A stretch of 64,000 bases of DNA. Source: Cephalopachus bancanus. Taxonomy: Eukaryota; Chordata; Mammalia; Primates; Tarsiidae. The notes under the pieces are model-generated. The model did not search any database. It was not told the DNA's origin and saw nothing but the letters and a program-made list of their open reading frames with translations. This document shows positions 34,701 through 46,659 of the stretch, in pieces (position 1 is the stretch's first letter; each line of letters starts with the position of its first letter). A program made the translations under genes and the position numbers. The stretch lies in contig JAPVLO010000973.1 of NCBI GenBank assembly GCA_027257055.1, positions 186,001 through 250,000 of the forward strand, written 5' to 3'.

Positions 34701-36236
34701 TTTAAAAAAATTTATTTTAAAGATGTGGTGTATAATTCAGGGTTAGGTATACAAATGTTCATTATGCAAGGACCTTTGTTGATGAGGTGCTCCCCCACTT
34801 TACCTGGCAGTTTCCCAAAGATGCCAGTTCCACCCCACCTCCCCTGGCAGTTTCCCACAACTGCCTATCCCTTTCTTATATATTATGATAATTGTTCAAG
34901 GGCCGATTATAAGTGAGAATATATGGTACTTTGTTCTTTATTTCTGTGATAGATCACTGAGTATTATTTACTGTAAATCCATCCAAGTTGCTGCAAAGTC
35001 AATATGTTTGTCCTTCTTTATGGCTGCATAATATTCATTTGTGTCTATGTATCAAATTTTTTTAATCCAGTCTGGTTTCGATTGGCAGCATAGTTGGTTC
35101 CATGTTTTTGGTATTGTGAACAGTGCTGTTATAAACATGCATGTGCAGGTATCTTTTTGGTAGAATGACCTGAATTCCTCCAGGTATTCCCAATAGGGGA
35201 ATTGGTGGGTCATATGAAAGGTAAATTTCATGTACCTTCAGAATTGCCACAGTTTTCCACAGAGGTTGCACTAGTTTGCATTCCCACCAGCAGTGTAGAA
35301 GTGTTCCTTTTTCTCTGCGTCCTCACCAGTATCTGCTGTTGTTTGTTTTAATGATGGCCGTCCTTCTGGGGTTAAGTGGTATCTCAATCTGGTTTTCATT
35401 TGCATTTCTCTGAAAATTAGTGAGACTGAGTAATTTTTCATATGTCTGTTGGCTGCCCATATATCTTCTTTTGAGAAGTGTCTATTCATGTCTTTTGCCC
35501 ACTTTTTAATGGGGCTATTTGTTTTCTCCTTTCGGCACATTTGAGCTCCTTGTTGATACTAGATGTTAGGTGTTTGTCAGATATACAGTTGGAAAATATT
35601 TTTTCCCATTCTATGGCCTGTCTCCCCATTCTCTTGATGATTTCTTTTGCTTTGCAGGTACTTTTCAATTTGATGAGGTCCCAGTTGTCTGTCTTATTTC
35701 TTATGGCACGGGCACTTGGGGTTTTGATCAGTAATTGGTTGCCAGTTCCAATTTCCATAAGGGTGTCTCCTGTATTTTCTAAGGTTGTTATAGTTTGAGG
35801 TTTTACGTTTAGGTCTTTGATCCATTTAGAGTTGATTTTGTGTATGGTGATAGGTAGGGATCCTGTTTCAATCTTCTGTACATGATAAACCAGTTGCCTC
35901 AGCACCGTTTACTGAATAGGTTCTCCTCTCCCCAGTGGTTGCTGTTGGAGGCACTTTCAAAGATTAGTTGGTTGAGAAATTGAGGTTCTGCTTCCAGAAA
36001 CTATGCTATTCCATTAGTCCATATGCCTGTTCTTGTACAAATAGCAGGATTTTTTTTATTACTGTAGCCTTATAGTAAAGTTTGAAGTCTGGAAGTGTAA
36101 TACCTTCTGCTTTGTTTTGTTTGCTAAGTATTATTTGTCTATTTGTGGTCATTTATGTTTTCATATGAATTTCTGTATTGTCATTTCCAGGGCTGAGAAG
36201 AATGAAGTTGGTAATTTAAAGGATATTGCGTTGAAT
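34701..36236 (-). mobile_element. LINE-1 3' fragment, antisense, 5'-truncated
   Basis: The left end is the reverse of an L1 3' UTR (GTATAATTCAGGGTTAGGTA). The C-terminal part of ORF2 follows in broken frames (35062-35271, 35271-35540, 35486-35905), stopping at a point equivalent to about 37410 of the neighbouring copy. There is one short frame break per few hundred bases. It is not active. Confidence 0.88.
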
Positions 36237-36287
36237 CAAATGTCCTTGCATAATGAACATTTGTATACCTAACCCTGAATTATACAC
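36237..36287 (+). repeat. 51-bp inverted copy of the L1 3' end at an L1-L1 junction
   Basis: These bases equal the reverse complement of 34728-34778 with one mismatch. On the plus strand they read as L1 3' UTR in sense (TATACCTAACCCTGAATTAT), opposite to both flanking L1 pieces. The right neighbour starts abruptly inside ORF2 at 36288. Confidence 0.9.
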
Positions 36288-39200
36288 GATAAACATGCGT
36301 GTGCAGGTATCTTTTTTATAGAGTGATTTGTGTTCTTCAGGATATATTCCCAGTAGGGAGATTGCAGGGTCATATGGGAGGTTGGTATTTAGAGCTTTTA
36401 GGAATCGCCACATAGCTTTCCACAGAGGTTGCACTAGTTTACACTCCCACCAACAGTGTAGAAGTGTTCCCTTTTCACCACACCCTATCCAGTAGCTGTT
36501 ATTTTTTGACTTGCTGATAATTGCCATTCTGACTGGGGTTAGGTGGTATCTCAGTGTTATTTTGATTTGCATCTCCCTGATGATTAGCGAGGTTGAACAT
36601 TTCTTCATGTGTTTGTTGACTGCTCAGATGTCTTCCTTTGTGAAGTGTCTGTTCATATCTTTTGCCCATTTTATAATGGGGTTGTTGTTATTTTTTTTTC
36701 AGCACATTTGAGTTCCTTAAAGATCCAGGATGTTAAGCCTTTGTTAGAACTGGTGTTGGCAAATATTTTTTCCCAGTCTGTAGGCTGTCTCCCTGCTCTC
36801 TTGATGGTTTCTTTGGCTTTGCAGAAGCTTGTCAGTTTAATAAGGTCCCACTTGTCTATATTCTCTCTTATGAGCTGTGGGTTTCGGGTTTTGTTCAGGA
36901 ATTGGATGCCAGTTCCGATTTCCATGAGGGTATTTCCTTCATTTTCTAAGGTTCTTATGGTTTGAGGTTTTACATTTAGGTCTCTGATCCATTTGGAGTT
37001 AACTTTTGTGCATGGGGATAGATAGGGGTCCTGTTTCAATCTTCTGCATGTGGTTAGCCAGTTTTCCCAGCACCATTTACTGAATAGGTTCTCCTCTCCC
37101 CAGTGGTAGGTGGTGGAGGCTTTGTCGAAGATGAGTTGGTTGAGAAATTGAGGTTTTGCTTCTGGAATCTCAATTCTATTCCATTGATCTATATGCCTGT
37201 TTCTATACCAATACCAAGCTGTTTTGATGATTGTAGCTTTATAGTAAAGTTTGAAGTCTGGTAATGTGATACCACCTGCTTTTTTTTTTTTTGCTGAGGA
37301 TTGTTCTGGCTATTCTTGGACGTTTGTGTTTCCACATGAATTCCTGTGTTGTTTTTTCTAGGTCTGAGAAGAATGTTGCTGGTAATTTGATGGGTATTGC
37401 ATTAAATTTGTAGATTGCCTTAGGTAAGATGGACATCTTCACAATGCTGATTCTTCTGATCCATGAGCATGGGATATTTTTCCACTTGTTTGTGTTATCT
37501 TTGATTTCTTTGAGCAGTGTTTTGTAGTTTTCCTTGTAAAGGTCTTTCACGTCTCTGGTTAGGAAGATGCCAAGGTATTTCATTTTTTTTGTGGCTATTG
37601 TGAATGGAATTGTGTTTTTTATTGGGGTTTCTGTTCGTTTATTATTGGTGTAGAGAAATGCGATTGTCTTTTGTACATTTATTTTGTATCCTGAGACTTT
37701 GCCAAAGGCCTTTGTCAGTGTAAGGAGGTTTTTGACAGATTCTCTTGGGTTTTCAAGGTACACAATCATATCATCTGCAATGAGAGATAACTTGACTTCC
37801 TCTTTTGCTATTTGTATACCCCTGATTGCCTTCTCTTCTCTGATTGCTTGAGCCAAGACTTCCAATAATATGCTGAAGAGGAGGGGTGAGAGTGGGCATC
37901 TTTGTCTTGTTCCAGTTTTCAGGGGAATTGGTTCTAATTTTTGTCCATTTAGGAGATTGCTGGCTGTGGGTTTCTCGTAGATGACTTTTACTATTTTGAG
38001 GTATGTTCCCCATATGCCTAGATGTTCAAGGGTTTTTATCAAGAAAGGGTGCTGGATTTTATCAAAAACTTTTTCTGCATCTAATGATATAATCATGTGG
38101 TTTTTGTTTTGACATCTGTTGATGTATTTAATTACATTTATGGTTTTACGAATGTTGAACCAACCATGCATCCCAAGGATGATGCCTACTTGGTCATGAT
38201 GGATGATTTTTGAGATGTATTGCTGAATCCGGTTTGCTAGAATCTTGTTGAGAATTTTAGCATCTATGTTCATCAAAGATATTGGCCTGTAGTTCTCTTT
38301 CTTTGTTGGATCTTTATCTGGCTTGGGTATCAATGTGATATTGGCTTCGTAAAATGATTTGGGGGGCGTTCCATCTTTTTCAATCGCCTGGAATACCTTC
38401 AGTAGGATTGGTATCAGCTCCTCCTTAAATGTCTTGTAGAATTCTGCTGGAAAGCCATCTGGTCCAGGGCTTTTTTTTGTAGGAAGTTTTCTTATTACGT
38501 AGTTGATTTCCTTGATTGTTATTAGTCTATTTAGCGTCTCAATTTCTTCTTGTTCCAACTTAGGTAGGTTGTGTGATGTCAGAAAGTCCTCCATTGCCTT
38601 AAGGTTTTCAAGTTTGTTTCCATACAAGTGTGCATAGTAGTCTCTAATGATCTTTTGTATTTCTTTAGGGTCAGATGTGACTTCATCTTTTGTGTTTCTG
38701 ATTGTGCTTATTTGGTATTTTTCTCGTTTTTTCTTGGTCAGTCTAGCTAGGGGACCATCGATCTTGTTTATTCTTTCGAAGAACCAGCTTTTTGTTTCAT
38801 TGATTTTTCTATTATCTTTTTGTCTTCTATGTCCTGGATTTGGGTTTTTATTTTGGTGATCTGGATTCTTCTGCTGAAATTAGGGTTTTTGTGGTCTTGC
38901 TTTTCCAGCTTCTTTAGGTGGTTTGTTAGGTTGTTAATCTGTGTTCCTTCCATTTTCCTCATGAGTGTTTGTAGGGATATAAATTCCCCTCTTATTACAG
39001 CTTTTAGGGCATCCCAGATATTTTGGTAAGATGTTTCTTCATTTTCATTTGTTTCCAGGTATCTTTTGATCTCTGTTTTGATTTCATCATTGACCCAGGA
39101 ATTGTTTAGCATCATGCTATTTAGTGTCCATGTCTTTGTGGGTTTTGGGGGGACCTTGTTGATGTCCTTGTTTATTTTTATTCCACTGTGGTTCGAGTAG

Positions 39201-39903
39201 GTGCATGGTAGAATTTCAGTCATTTAAAATTTGCTTATGCTTGATTTGTGTCCAATTATGTGGTTGATCTTAGAATATGTTCCATGCGGTGATGAGTAGG
39301 ATGTGTATTCTGTGGTCTTTGGATGGAGTGTTCTGTAGGTATCAATTAAGTCCATTTGGTCCAGAGTCTCATTGAGGTTCCGGATCTCCTTGCTGATTTT
39401 TTGTCCTGATGATCTGTCTAGGGTTGTGAGTGGTGTATTAAAGTCCCCAGTTATGATGGTGCTAGAGTCAGTGTCTTTCTTTAGTTTTCCTAGAAGTTGC
39501 TTTATGAATATTGGCGCACCTATGTTGGGTGCATATATGTTTAGGATAGACATTTCTTGTTGATGGAGTGAACCTTTTATTATTATGTAGTGGCCCTCTG
39601 TATCTTTTTAAATTTTGATAGCTTAAATGGTATTTTGTCTGAAATTAGGATTGCGATACCTCCTTTCTTTTGTGTTTTATTCACCTGAAAATTTGTTTCC
39701 CATGCTCTTACTTTGAGTCTGTGTATGTCCTTTCTAGTGCGATGGGTCTCTTGAAGGCAGTATATTGTCGCCTGGTGATATTTTATCCATTTTGCCATTC
39801 TATGTCTTTTTAGTGGTGCGTTTAGTCCATTCACATTCAGGCTAATTATTGAAATGTGAGAGTTTGTCCCTATCATGGAGTTCTTATTGAGTTGTTCTTC
39901 CAC
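36288..39903 (-). pseudogene. LINE-1 ORF2 (endonuclease + reverse transcriptase), disrupted
   Basis: The endonuclease begins at 39903 and keeps QETH (residues 51-54) and GDFN. The SKIDHI motif reads SKINHI near 39275-39258 and SDHS reads SNHS near 39190, so two Asp residues needed for catalysis in L1 endonucleases appear as Asn. Frames break near 39570, 39223, 38700, 37240 and 37040. The longest open piece (38627-37239, 462 codons) covers the reverse transcriptase core with SLDAEKVFD (Asp183 of the piece) and ADD (285-286). Two core positions differ from the norm: LFADD reads LIADD and RQGCPL reads RQRCPL. The C-terminal end is lost at 36288. It is not expected to mobilise. Confidence 0.88.
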
Positions 39904-40024
39904 TTGGTTTTTTCTCTTTTTTTTTTTTGTCTTTCTTTTGGTTTTGGGGTTGGTTCGTGTATATTTTATTCTTTTCCCTGTACTCTTGTGAAGAATGTTG
40001 TTCTTTTTTTCTTTTCTTCTGTGT

Positions 40025-40903
40025 TTAGTACTTTCTTAAGTTTTTCCTTAGGGATGGTTTAGTGGCAGCATAAGTTCTTAGGGATTGGATATCTGGGAAA
40101 GATTTTAATTCTCCCTCACTGATGAAGCTTAGCTTGGCCAGGTAGGTTATTCTTGGTTGAAATTGTTTATCTTTTAGGACTTTGAAGATAGGGCTCCAAG
40201 CTCTCCTAGCCTGCAGGGTTTCTGTAGATAAATCTGCTGCTATTCTGGTTGGTCTTCCATGGTAGGTAATCTGGTCTTTTTCTCTTGCTGCCTTTAGGAT
40301 TTTTTCTTTTGTGCCTACTTTATTTAGGTGAATTATTATGTGTCTAGGAGTTGGTCTTCTCATTTGTTGTCTTGCAGGGGTTCTCTGAATCTCTTGTGTT
40401 TGAATTTTTGCTTCACTGATTAGATAAGGGAAGTTTTCTTGAATGATCTCATGGAAAGTTTGTTCTAGTGTGGTCTCTGTTTCTCTTTCTGCCTCAGGGA
40501 GTCCGATTACTCTTAGGTTAGGCCTCTTGAGGTAGTCACTCATCTCTTGAAGGTTTCGTTCTGTCTTTTTGAGCTTATTTTCTGTGTTTTTAAGAGTTTG
40601 GGTTAGTTCTATATTTTGGTCCTCAAGCTCTGAGATTCTTTCTTCTGCTTGGGTAATTCTGCTTTCCATGCTTATCAGTTTGTTATTTATTTCATTCACA
40701 GTATTCTTTATTACTGTTATCTCAGATATCAGCTCCTTCCTAGTTTCTTCTAGTGTCTCCTCAATTCTTTTTAATCTCTCCATTATTATCTTGATATCTA
40801 CATTTGTAGTTTGAGACCCTTCATTCTGAGGGCTTTTCATTGTTTGCATTCCAAAGTCAGTTTTCTCAGTGTCTGTGCTCCCATGCATCTGGGAGAGACC
40901 CAT
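40025..40903 (-). CDS. LINE-1 ORF1 protein, open for 292 residues
   Basis: ORF1p is the RNA-binding trimeric chaperone of L1 particles in the cytoplasm. From the Met at 40903 there is a Lys/Glu coiled coil (about residues 30-125) with heptads such as ESRITQAEERISELEDQN. An RRM-like part follows, starting near RPNLRVIGLPEAE, and then a C-terminal domain with TPRHIIIHLNK and ITYLAKLSFISEGELKSFP, ending in RKNLRKY. The family is usually about 300-340 residues. Upstream, an in-frame ATGAAGAAAAAC meets a stop within four codons, so the annotated Met may be internal and the N-terminus shortened by about ten residues. It is open but its companion ORF2 is dead. Confidence 0.82.
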   Translation of the reverse strand: MGLSQMHGSTDTEKTDFGMQTMKSPQNEGSQTTNVDIKIIMERLKRIEETLEETRKELISEITVIKNTVNEINNKLISMESRITQAEERISELEDQNIELTQTLKNTENKLKKTERNLQEMSDYLKRPNLRVIGLPEAERETETTLEQTFHEIIQENFPYLISEAKIQTQEIQRTPARQQMRRPTPRHIIIHLNKVGTKEKILKAAREKDQITYHGRPTRIAADLSTETLQARRAWSPIFKVLKDKQFQPRITYLAKLSFISEGELKSFPDIQSLRTYAATKPSLRKNLRKY

Positions 40904-41269
40904 ACTCTTCTTTTAGTTTTTCTTCATTTCTGTAGATTTTTCTCCCTCTCCTCCTTTGCCTCCCCTTCTTCAATTCTGTTTTTGAAGGAAGGTGGGGTTG
41001 CTTTTATTTCTCTTCTGCAATGTCCTGTTCTTCCTTATGAGGGTCTTTTGGCTGTGTTCACTTTTCCCTCTGCTTTACAGTCTGTCTATTCAGCAGTATG
41101 TAGTCTTGGTCCCTTCATTTTGGCCTGAGCCAGTCTGCTGCCCCATCGGGTTTCTTCCAACATCACAGGAAAGGTGGGGCAGATGGAGGATAAGGGGAAG
41201 GCCACATTGCCGCAATCCTGCAACCACTAGGAAACTCCTTCCAAGGGCCACTGCGCAGCTGTGAGTGTC

Positions 41270-41572
41270 AGGATTTTTTTTTTCTTTGAGTCATGTCTTA
41301 TTCTGTAGCCCAGGATGGAATTCAGTCCATCATGTCTCATACAACCTTGACTCCCTGGGCTCAGGCAATGCTTCCACCTCAGTCTTCTGAGTAGTTGGGA
41401 CTACAGGCATGTGCCACTACACACAGCGAATGCTTTTATTTCTGTAGAGAGAAGGTCTTGAGGGCTCGCTGTGTTGCTTAGGCTGGACTTAAACTCCTAA
41501 ACTCAAGCAATCCTCTAGCGACCACCTCCCAAAGTGGTAGCATTGCAAGAGTGAGCTACTAAGCCCATGCAC
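41270..41572 (-). mobile_element. AluJ-like SINE, antisense
   Basis: T-run, then GAGTCATGTCTTATTCTGTA, CCCTGGGCTCAGGCAATGCT, GACTACAGGCATGTGCCACT, and a diverged left arm. It abuts the 5' end of the L1. Old type. Confidence 0.88.
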
Positions 41573-42403
41573 CCATGAAGATTTGAAATTAATTTTGCAA
41601 AAGTAATGGAGAATGATGAGTTTTCAGGAAATTCAGTATTAAAGAATAGTTGTTGGTCACCCATTTATAAATCTGAGAATCATATTTGATGGTTTGAATT
41701 AATACATTGAATAGTTTTAAAAATTGCATAATGGACCCTTCTTAAAATCTTTTTGTGATGGCTTTTCTATGAATACAACCAAGAATGATATTTGCTTTTC
41801 AGCAGTTGTTTGACTACATGGAACAAACTATTTTCTCTGACTATGGTATTAGCTGTATCTGTGCTTAACTCAACCATGGATTCCTGGATATGCTGCTGTT
41901 TCTCAAGAAGTCATAAAAAGTTTAAAATTTTCTTATTTGAATTCACGCCAACAAAGAATTCACTGTATCAGTGAACTGATCAGTTAGTAGTGAATTATAT
42001 ACATTTTTAATACTGGAAACAACAATTACTGTATTTTACATTTTTGGTCACATTTATGAATAAAAGATGAATTGTGGGCAATTTCTTACCCACTTATCAT
42101 TACTCTTGTGTTTGGGAAATAAAAACAAATCTATACCTTCTGAGGCTGTTCACGGACCTCTTGAGTTAAAACAAACAAACAACAAACAAACAAACAAAAA
42201 TAAAAACTCTGTATTGAGCCTATCCCTAATCTAAGTATCAAGAAGTTGGGGTCTGAAAGCACTGACATTGCTTCTAATTTCACAGTGCCTCAGCAGCCCC
42301 AGCTGGTGGATGAACACTAAAATTCAGCTATAAAATACTCAAATTTTCATGATCTTAGGGCTTGACTGATCATTACACATTATTGTCCTCAGAAACAAAC
42401 TTA
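41573..42403. other. Unassigned intronic sequence
   Basis: A (CAAA)n run lies at 42169-42199. Nothing else recognised; the 60-codon plus frame at 41792 has no support. Confidence 0.4.
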
Positions 42404-42404
42404 T

Positions 42405-42702
42405 GGCTGGACTTGGTGCCTCAGTCTGTAATCCCAGCGCTTTGGGAGGCCAGGTGAGTGGATTGCCTGGAGCCCGTGGGTTAGAGACCTGCCTGGGCAA
42501 CTTGGAGAGACCTCATCTCTACAATAAATCAAAAATTAGCTGGACATGGTAGCGCATGCCTGTAGTTCCAGCTGCTTGCAAGGCTGAGGCGGAAGGATTG
42601 CTGGAGCCCGGCAGGTCGAGGCTGCGGTGGCCGGGAGCATGCCACTGCACTCCAGTCTGGGCAACAGAGTGAGACTCCAACTCAAAAAAAAAAGAAAAAA
42701 AT
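42405..42702 (+). mobile_element. Alu SINE
   Basis: GGCTGGACTTGGTGCCTCAG start, both arms with the ACAATAAATCAAAAA linker, CCAACTC end and an A-rich tail. Moderately diverged member of the private subfamily. Confidence 0.93.
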
Positions 42703-44499
42703 TTATTTGATTATTTACCTTTTGCATAAAGTCCAATTGAATACAGTTATTAACCACTACAAACAATATTAAAATGAATAACTTTATATATACTATTGTT
42801 ATGTATTGTCTCTCTCTTTCAATGGCATGAGTTTTCAAAAAGTTGGATTGTTGGGTTAGAGCCAAGTATATTTTCAAAATAAATATCACTAAAATATTTT
42901 CCAGTGAGTTTTCTATGTATACATATGCACGTATATGTATATACTAGGAATAATACAAATGTCTGATTTCTCTCATTATTTCATCGGCACTGTAGGTATT
43001 TTTAAATTATACCAAATTAATTTTTGAGTAAAAAAGTATTACATTTATTTTTGTCATGAGTAAGTAATTAAAAATAAAGATTTTTAATTCTATAGGTAAA
43101 GATACTAGTGAAGAACATAACATGTTTTCAGGTAGGTATGAAGACCAAATTCAAGTATCGCTTAAGCAAATATTTACTAATGTTGTGAAAATGCAAGCTG
43201 AAAGAAATTTATATAGAAGTAATTCTACATAAATTATAAAAAATTCTATATTAATTATATAAAATTAATTTGAATTTTGAATTTTATGAAATGGCAAAGA
43301 AAATAAAACTATTTCATTTGGGGCACTAGGATTGGTCACAATATTAAGTATGAGATAATCTAAATCAAGTGACATGCTGAAGCACAAAGAATACTTTTCA
43401 AACTTATCAAAATTTTTTAAACAGAAGTATACTCAAGTCTAGTGGAAACCTATGTGCAGAATGAGAGAAGGAAAATGCTGAGTCCTTAGAACAATGCTTT
43501 TAGCATTACGCTGACTTTCAGAACAGAGATCTGCCAAAGCACTTAGCAAGACATTTATCAAGCCTGGTACAGAAGAAATGGTGGCAGTGAGATTCAGGAA
43601 CATAGCAAACTAAGTGATTTGTTACATGCCTATGTTGAATAATGTTTCATGTCCGGGTCTACAGAACAGCAAGACTCAGGTCTAATACCAGTTTTCTAGC
43701 CAGCTGGGGTAGCTCTGATGCAAAAAATTATACATATTTTATATGCCAAACAAATATCACTATCTAGAAGTAGGTTTCTAATGTGTTTCTCAATTAAAAT
43801 AACAAAAAATTTAAACAATCCAATGGCTAAGGGTCAAATTAACTATTTGTACTACTATGCCTCTGATAAGTGTTTGTGAAAGGCTTAGTAAATGAAGCTT
43901 TGTATGAGAATGACATAAGCACTGCATGTGCAATTCTCATAATCTGTAGGTTTTGGATAAGTACTATTACTTTAGTTCAGTTCTAAGCAATAAAATCTAT
44001 GAAGTCACTGGCATTATTTGCTAATTCTTTTCCTAATGTAAATGATAATCAATTTACAACTTTGAAAGTGTTAATCATTAGAATATCTAAAAATCATATC
44101 AATATTTGCATTAATAAAAAGAAGACAGCAAATGACTGATAAAAATAAACAATGTATTTACTTCACTATCAGTCAGAAAAATAAAAATGTTTCCAGTGTT
44201 TGGAATTTTGGGTGATGTAAATAAACTGGTGGAAGGAAATGAGAACAAGAATTCAGAAAAGTAAAAAGGAAAAAGTAGAATGTGTTCTGGAAATCAAAAG
44301 AAAAAAGTGTCTAAGGATAAGGGTATTATTAACTTGGGTAAAAAGAACAATGTTTAGATTTAGCAACATAGAAATACTTGGTGACTTAAGAGATATTTTG
44401 AATGAATGGTAAGGCAAAAAATAAACTTAGAATGTGTTTAAGAAAGGATGGAAGACATACTGGTTAAATAAGATATATTTCAACAATTCAACAATTAGG
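42703..44499. other. Unassigned AT-rich intron, 1.8 kb
   Basis: No coding or repeat feature that I can support. Confidence 0.4.
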
Positions 44500-45140
44500 A
44501 AATTCAACAGTTAGGAAATCCATTCATACAATTCACTGTACTTATAGATGAAAGGAAATATTACACAAGTTTCTCTCTAGATGTAGAAAGACTCTTGACA
44601 AAATTCAACATTCATTCCCAATTTTTAAAACTACTCAAAAAATAGAAACTGACAAACACGTGCTTAACATAAGTTTTACATATATTGAATCTTAAAGCCA
44701 ACTTCTTATTTAAGGAAATTTTTAAAACTAGCAGCAATTCCATTAAGAGCAGGGCACAGCAAGAATGCAAATATTTTCACTACTATTTAACATTGCATTG
44801 GATGCATTATCCTTTGTACTCACATATAAAAGTAACAGTTAAAGGCATAAGAAGCAATGAAAGAATAATATCTCTGTTTGCAGATAAAATAATAACATAC
44901 CTAGAAAATCCAAGATGAAGAAAGATAAAAGTAACCTAACTTAAAAATTAGTAAAGTAGTATGATACAAATTATCATTATTGACTGCATAAGTCAAACAA
45001 CACCAATTAGAAGAAATCATGAAAGAGAAATCTCCAACTACAAGCACACAAAAAAGTTAATTAGGAATAAACTTCAAAATTATGCAAATCCTACATGAGC
45101 AAATCCTTTAAAAACACTCCTAATTGGCACCCAAAAGAGA
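44500..45140 (+). mobile_element. Ancient LINE-1 ORF2 remnant
   Basis: A plus-strand frame at 44685-44918 ends LFADKIITYLENPR, a decayed form of the L1 reverse-transcriptase FADD motif with the second Asp changed to Lys. Upstream, GACAAAATTCAACATTCATT matches the preceding L1 segment. It is old and inactive. Confidence 0.75.
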
Positions 45141-45164
45141 GAAATGAACAAATGAAATAGAATA

Positions 45165-45680
45165 ATTTTACTGGCTTAAAATAAGACCTATTTATTATCT
45201 CATGGCTCTGTAGGTCAGAATGCTGGTAATCTAGGTTAGTACTCTGTTTAGGGCCTCACAAGCTGAAATGATGGTTTCTGCTGGCCTGGACTCTCCTCTA
45301 GAGGCTCTGGGGGATAAACCATTTCTAATCTCATTAAGGTTGTAATCTCATTAAGATTGCAGGCAGAATGTATTATCCTTTCACAGTTTCTATGTGACCC
45401 CTCCATCTTCAAATCAGCCATGGCCAGCTGAGCCCTTCTCATGCTGTGGATCTCTCTGAATCCACGTTTATCTGACTTTTTCTGTTCTTAGACAAGACAA
45501 AGTTCTGCTTTTAAGGACTCATATAATTAGCATTACAATCCAGGATAATCTCCCAATCTAATGGCACTGATTGCAAACACAATTACCTGTAAAATCCTTC
45601 TGGCCACATAGCATATTTACAAACATGAGAGGAAGGGCATATATTATGGGAGCCCAAATTCTGTCTACCATAGTTTATGC
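45165..45680 (+). mobile_element. LTR-like ancient repeat (tentative)
   Basis: ACTGGCTTAAAATAAGACCT, ATTTATTATCTCATGGCTCT and AATCCAGGATAATCTCCCAA up to ATTCTGTCTACCATAG are typical of a widespread mammalian LTR/MER type. The family is not assigned. The 64-codon minus frame inside it is chance. Confidence 0.5.
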
Positions 45681-46028
45681 CCTGGGTCCATGATCCACTT
45701 CCTATGCAATGCAAAATATGTTCACCTCTTTCGAGAATACCCACAAATCTAAAGCCAAAGCCTCAAATTTCATCCACATGTTATCATCTCTAATGTTTGA
45801 AATTTCATCATCTAAATCAGGTGTAGATAAAATTATAAGTTTGACCTATTTGGGAGTGCAATTCCTTTTTATCTGCAGAACTTTGAAACTGAAGAAACAA
45901 AGTATAACCTTCCAATGATCCCAACATAAATAAATTTGTATTGTCATAATGAAAATGCCAGACCAGCAGAAACAGTCATTTCAGCACGTGAGGCCCTAAT
46001 TTCATAATGAAATGTTGTAAAAAACATT

Positions 46029-46108
46029 GTTGTGTGTGTGTGTGTGTGTATGTGTGTGTGTGTATGCATTCATATAATATATATAATATATACATATATA
46101 TGTATATA
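46029..46108. repeat. Compound (TG)n/(TA)n microsatellite
   Basis: A TG run with a TATG interruption is followed by ATATATAATATATACATATA-type sequence. Confidence 0.93.
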
Positions 46109-46659
46109 TATAAGAAGACAGAAGCCAGGTCTGTAAATATTTTAAAGATAGTAACTTCTCCAATTTTTGACTACACTAAAATGGTTGAGGGGCAACACTT
46201 TCAAATTTCCTTGAGACCTTCTTCCTTAAGGGACCTGTAAATCACAAAATCACACTCTTTTAAAAGGAATTTCAATTAAAATTAATTGGATAATATTTGT
46301 AAATTTTTCCCAAATATATTAGCTAAAATTTTAGAATTAATATATAGAATACAGACTTTTAAAATTTCATATCAAACCCAATGCAACTAGAAAATGGTTT
46401 AATTTACAGCACTGTAACATTTTTATTCTTTACAGGTTAATGCTGTAAGCAACCAGTATTGACACAGGAATTAACTCTAAAGACAAACTGTAGAGTAAAG
46501 AAATCAACTATATAATATAGAAAGATATATTTACAAAATTGTAACAGACAGATTCATCTAAGCATTAATTATATGACATCAAATGTATACCAAAAAAATA
46601 GTGATGTTTTAAATATGTGCTATTTCATACCTTGGGAGTAAGTTTTCTCTTTACAAAAG
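46109..46659. other. Unassigned AT-rich intron
   Basis: Nothing recognised. Confidence 0.35.

Larger units (their letters stand above)
36288..41265 (-). mobile_element. Nearly complete LINE-1, antisense to the window, sense to the host gene
   Basis: Reading leftward from about 41265: a short GC-richer 5' leader (to about 40905), ORF1 (40903-40025), an inter-ORF spacer, and ORF2 (39903 down to 36288). The 3' UTR and the last part of ORF2 are missing, replaced by the inverted 51-bp segment. It is much less decayed than the L1s at 1-6712 or 33835. The left part overlaps in content with the neighbouring fragment 34701-36236, so these are two separate copies. Confidence 0.9.

Noticed and set aside
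37239..38627. The longest open frame in the window (462 codons, minus strand) as a host gene
   Set aside because: It is the reverse-transcriptase core of an L1 ORF2, with ADD and SLDAEKVFD motifs and broken frames on both sides.
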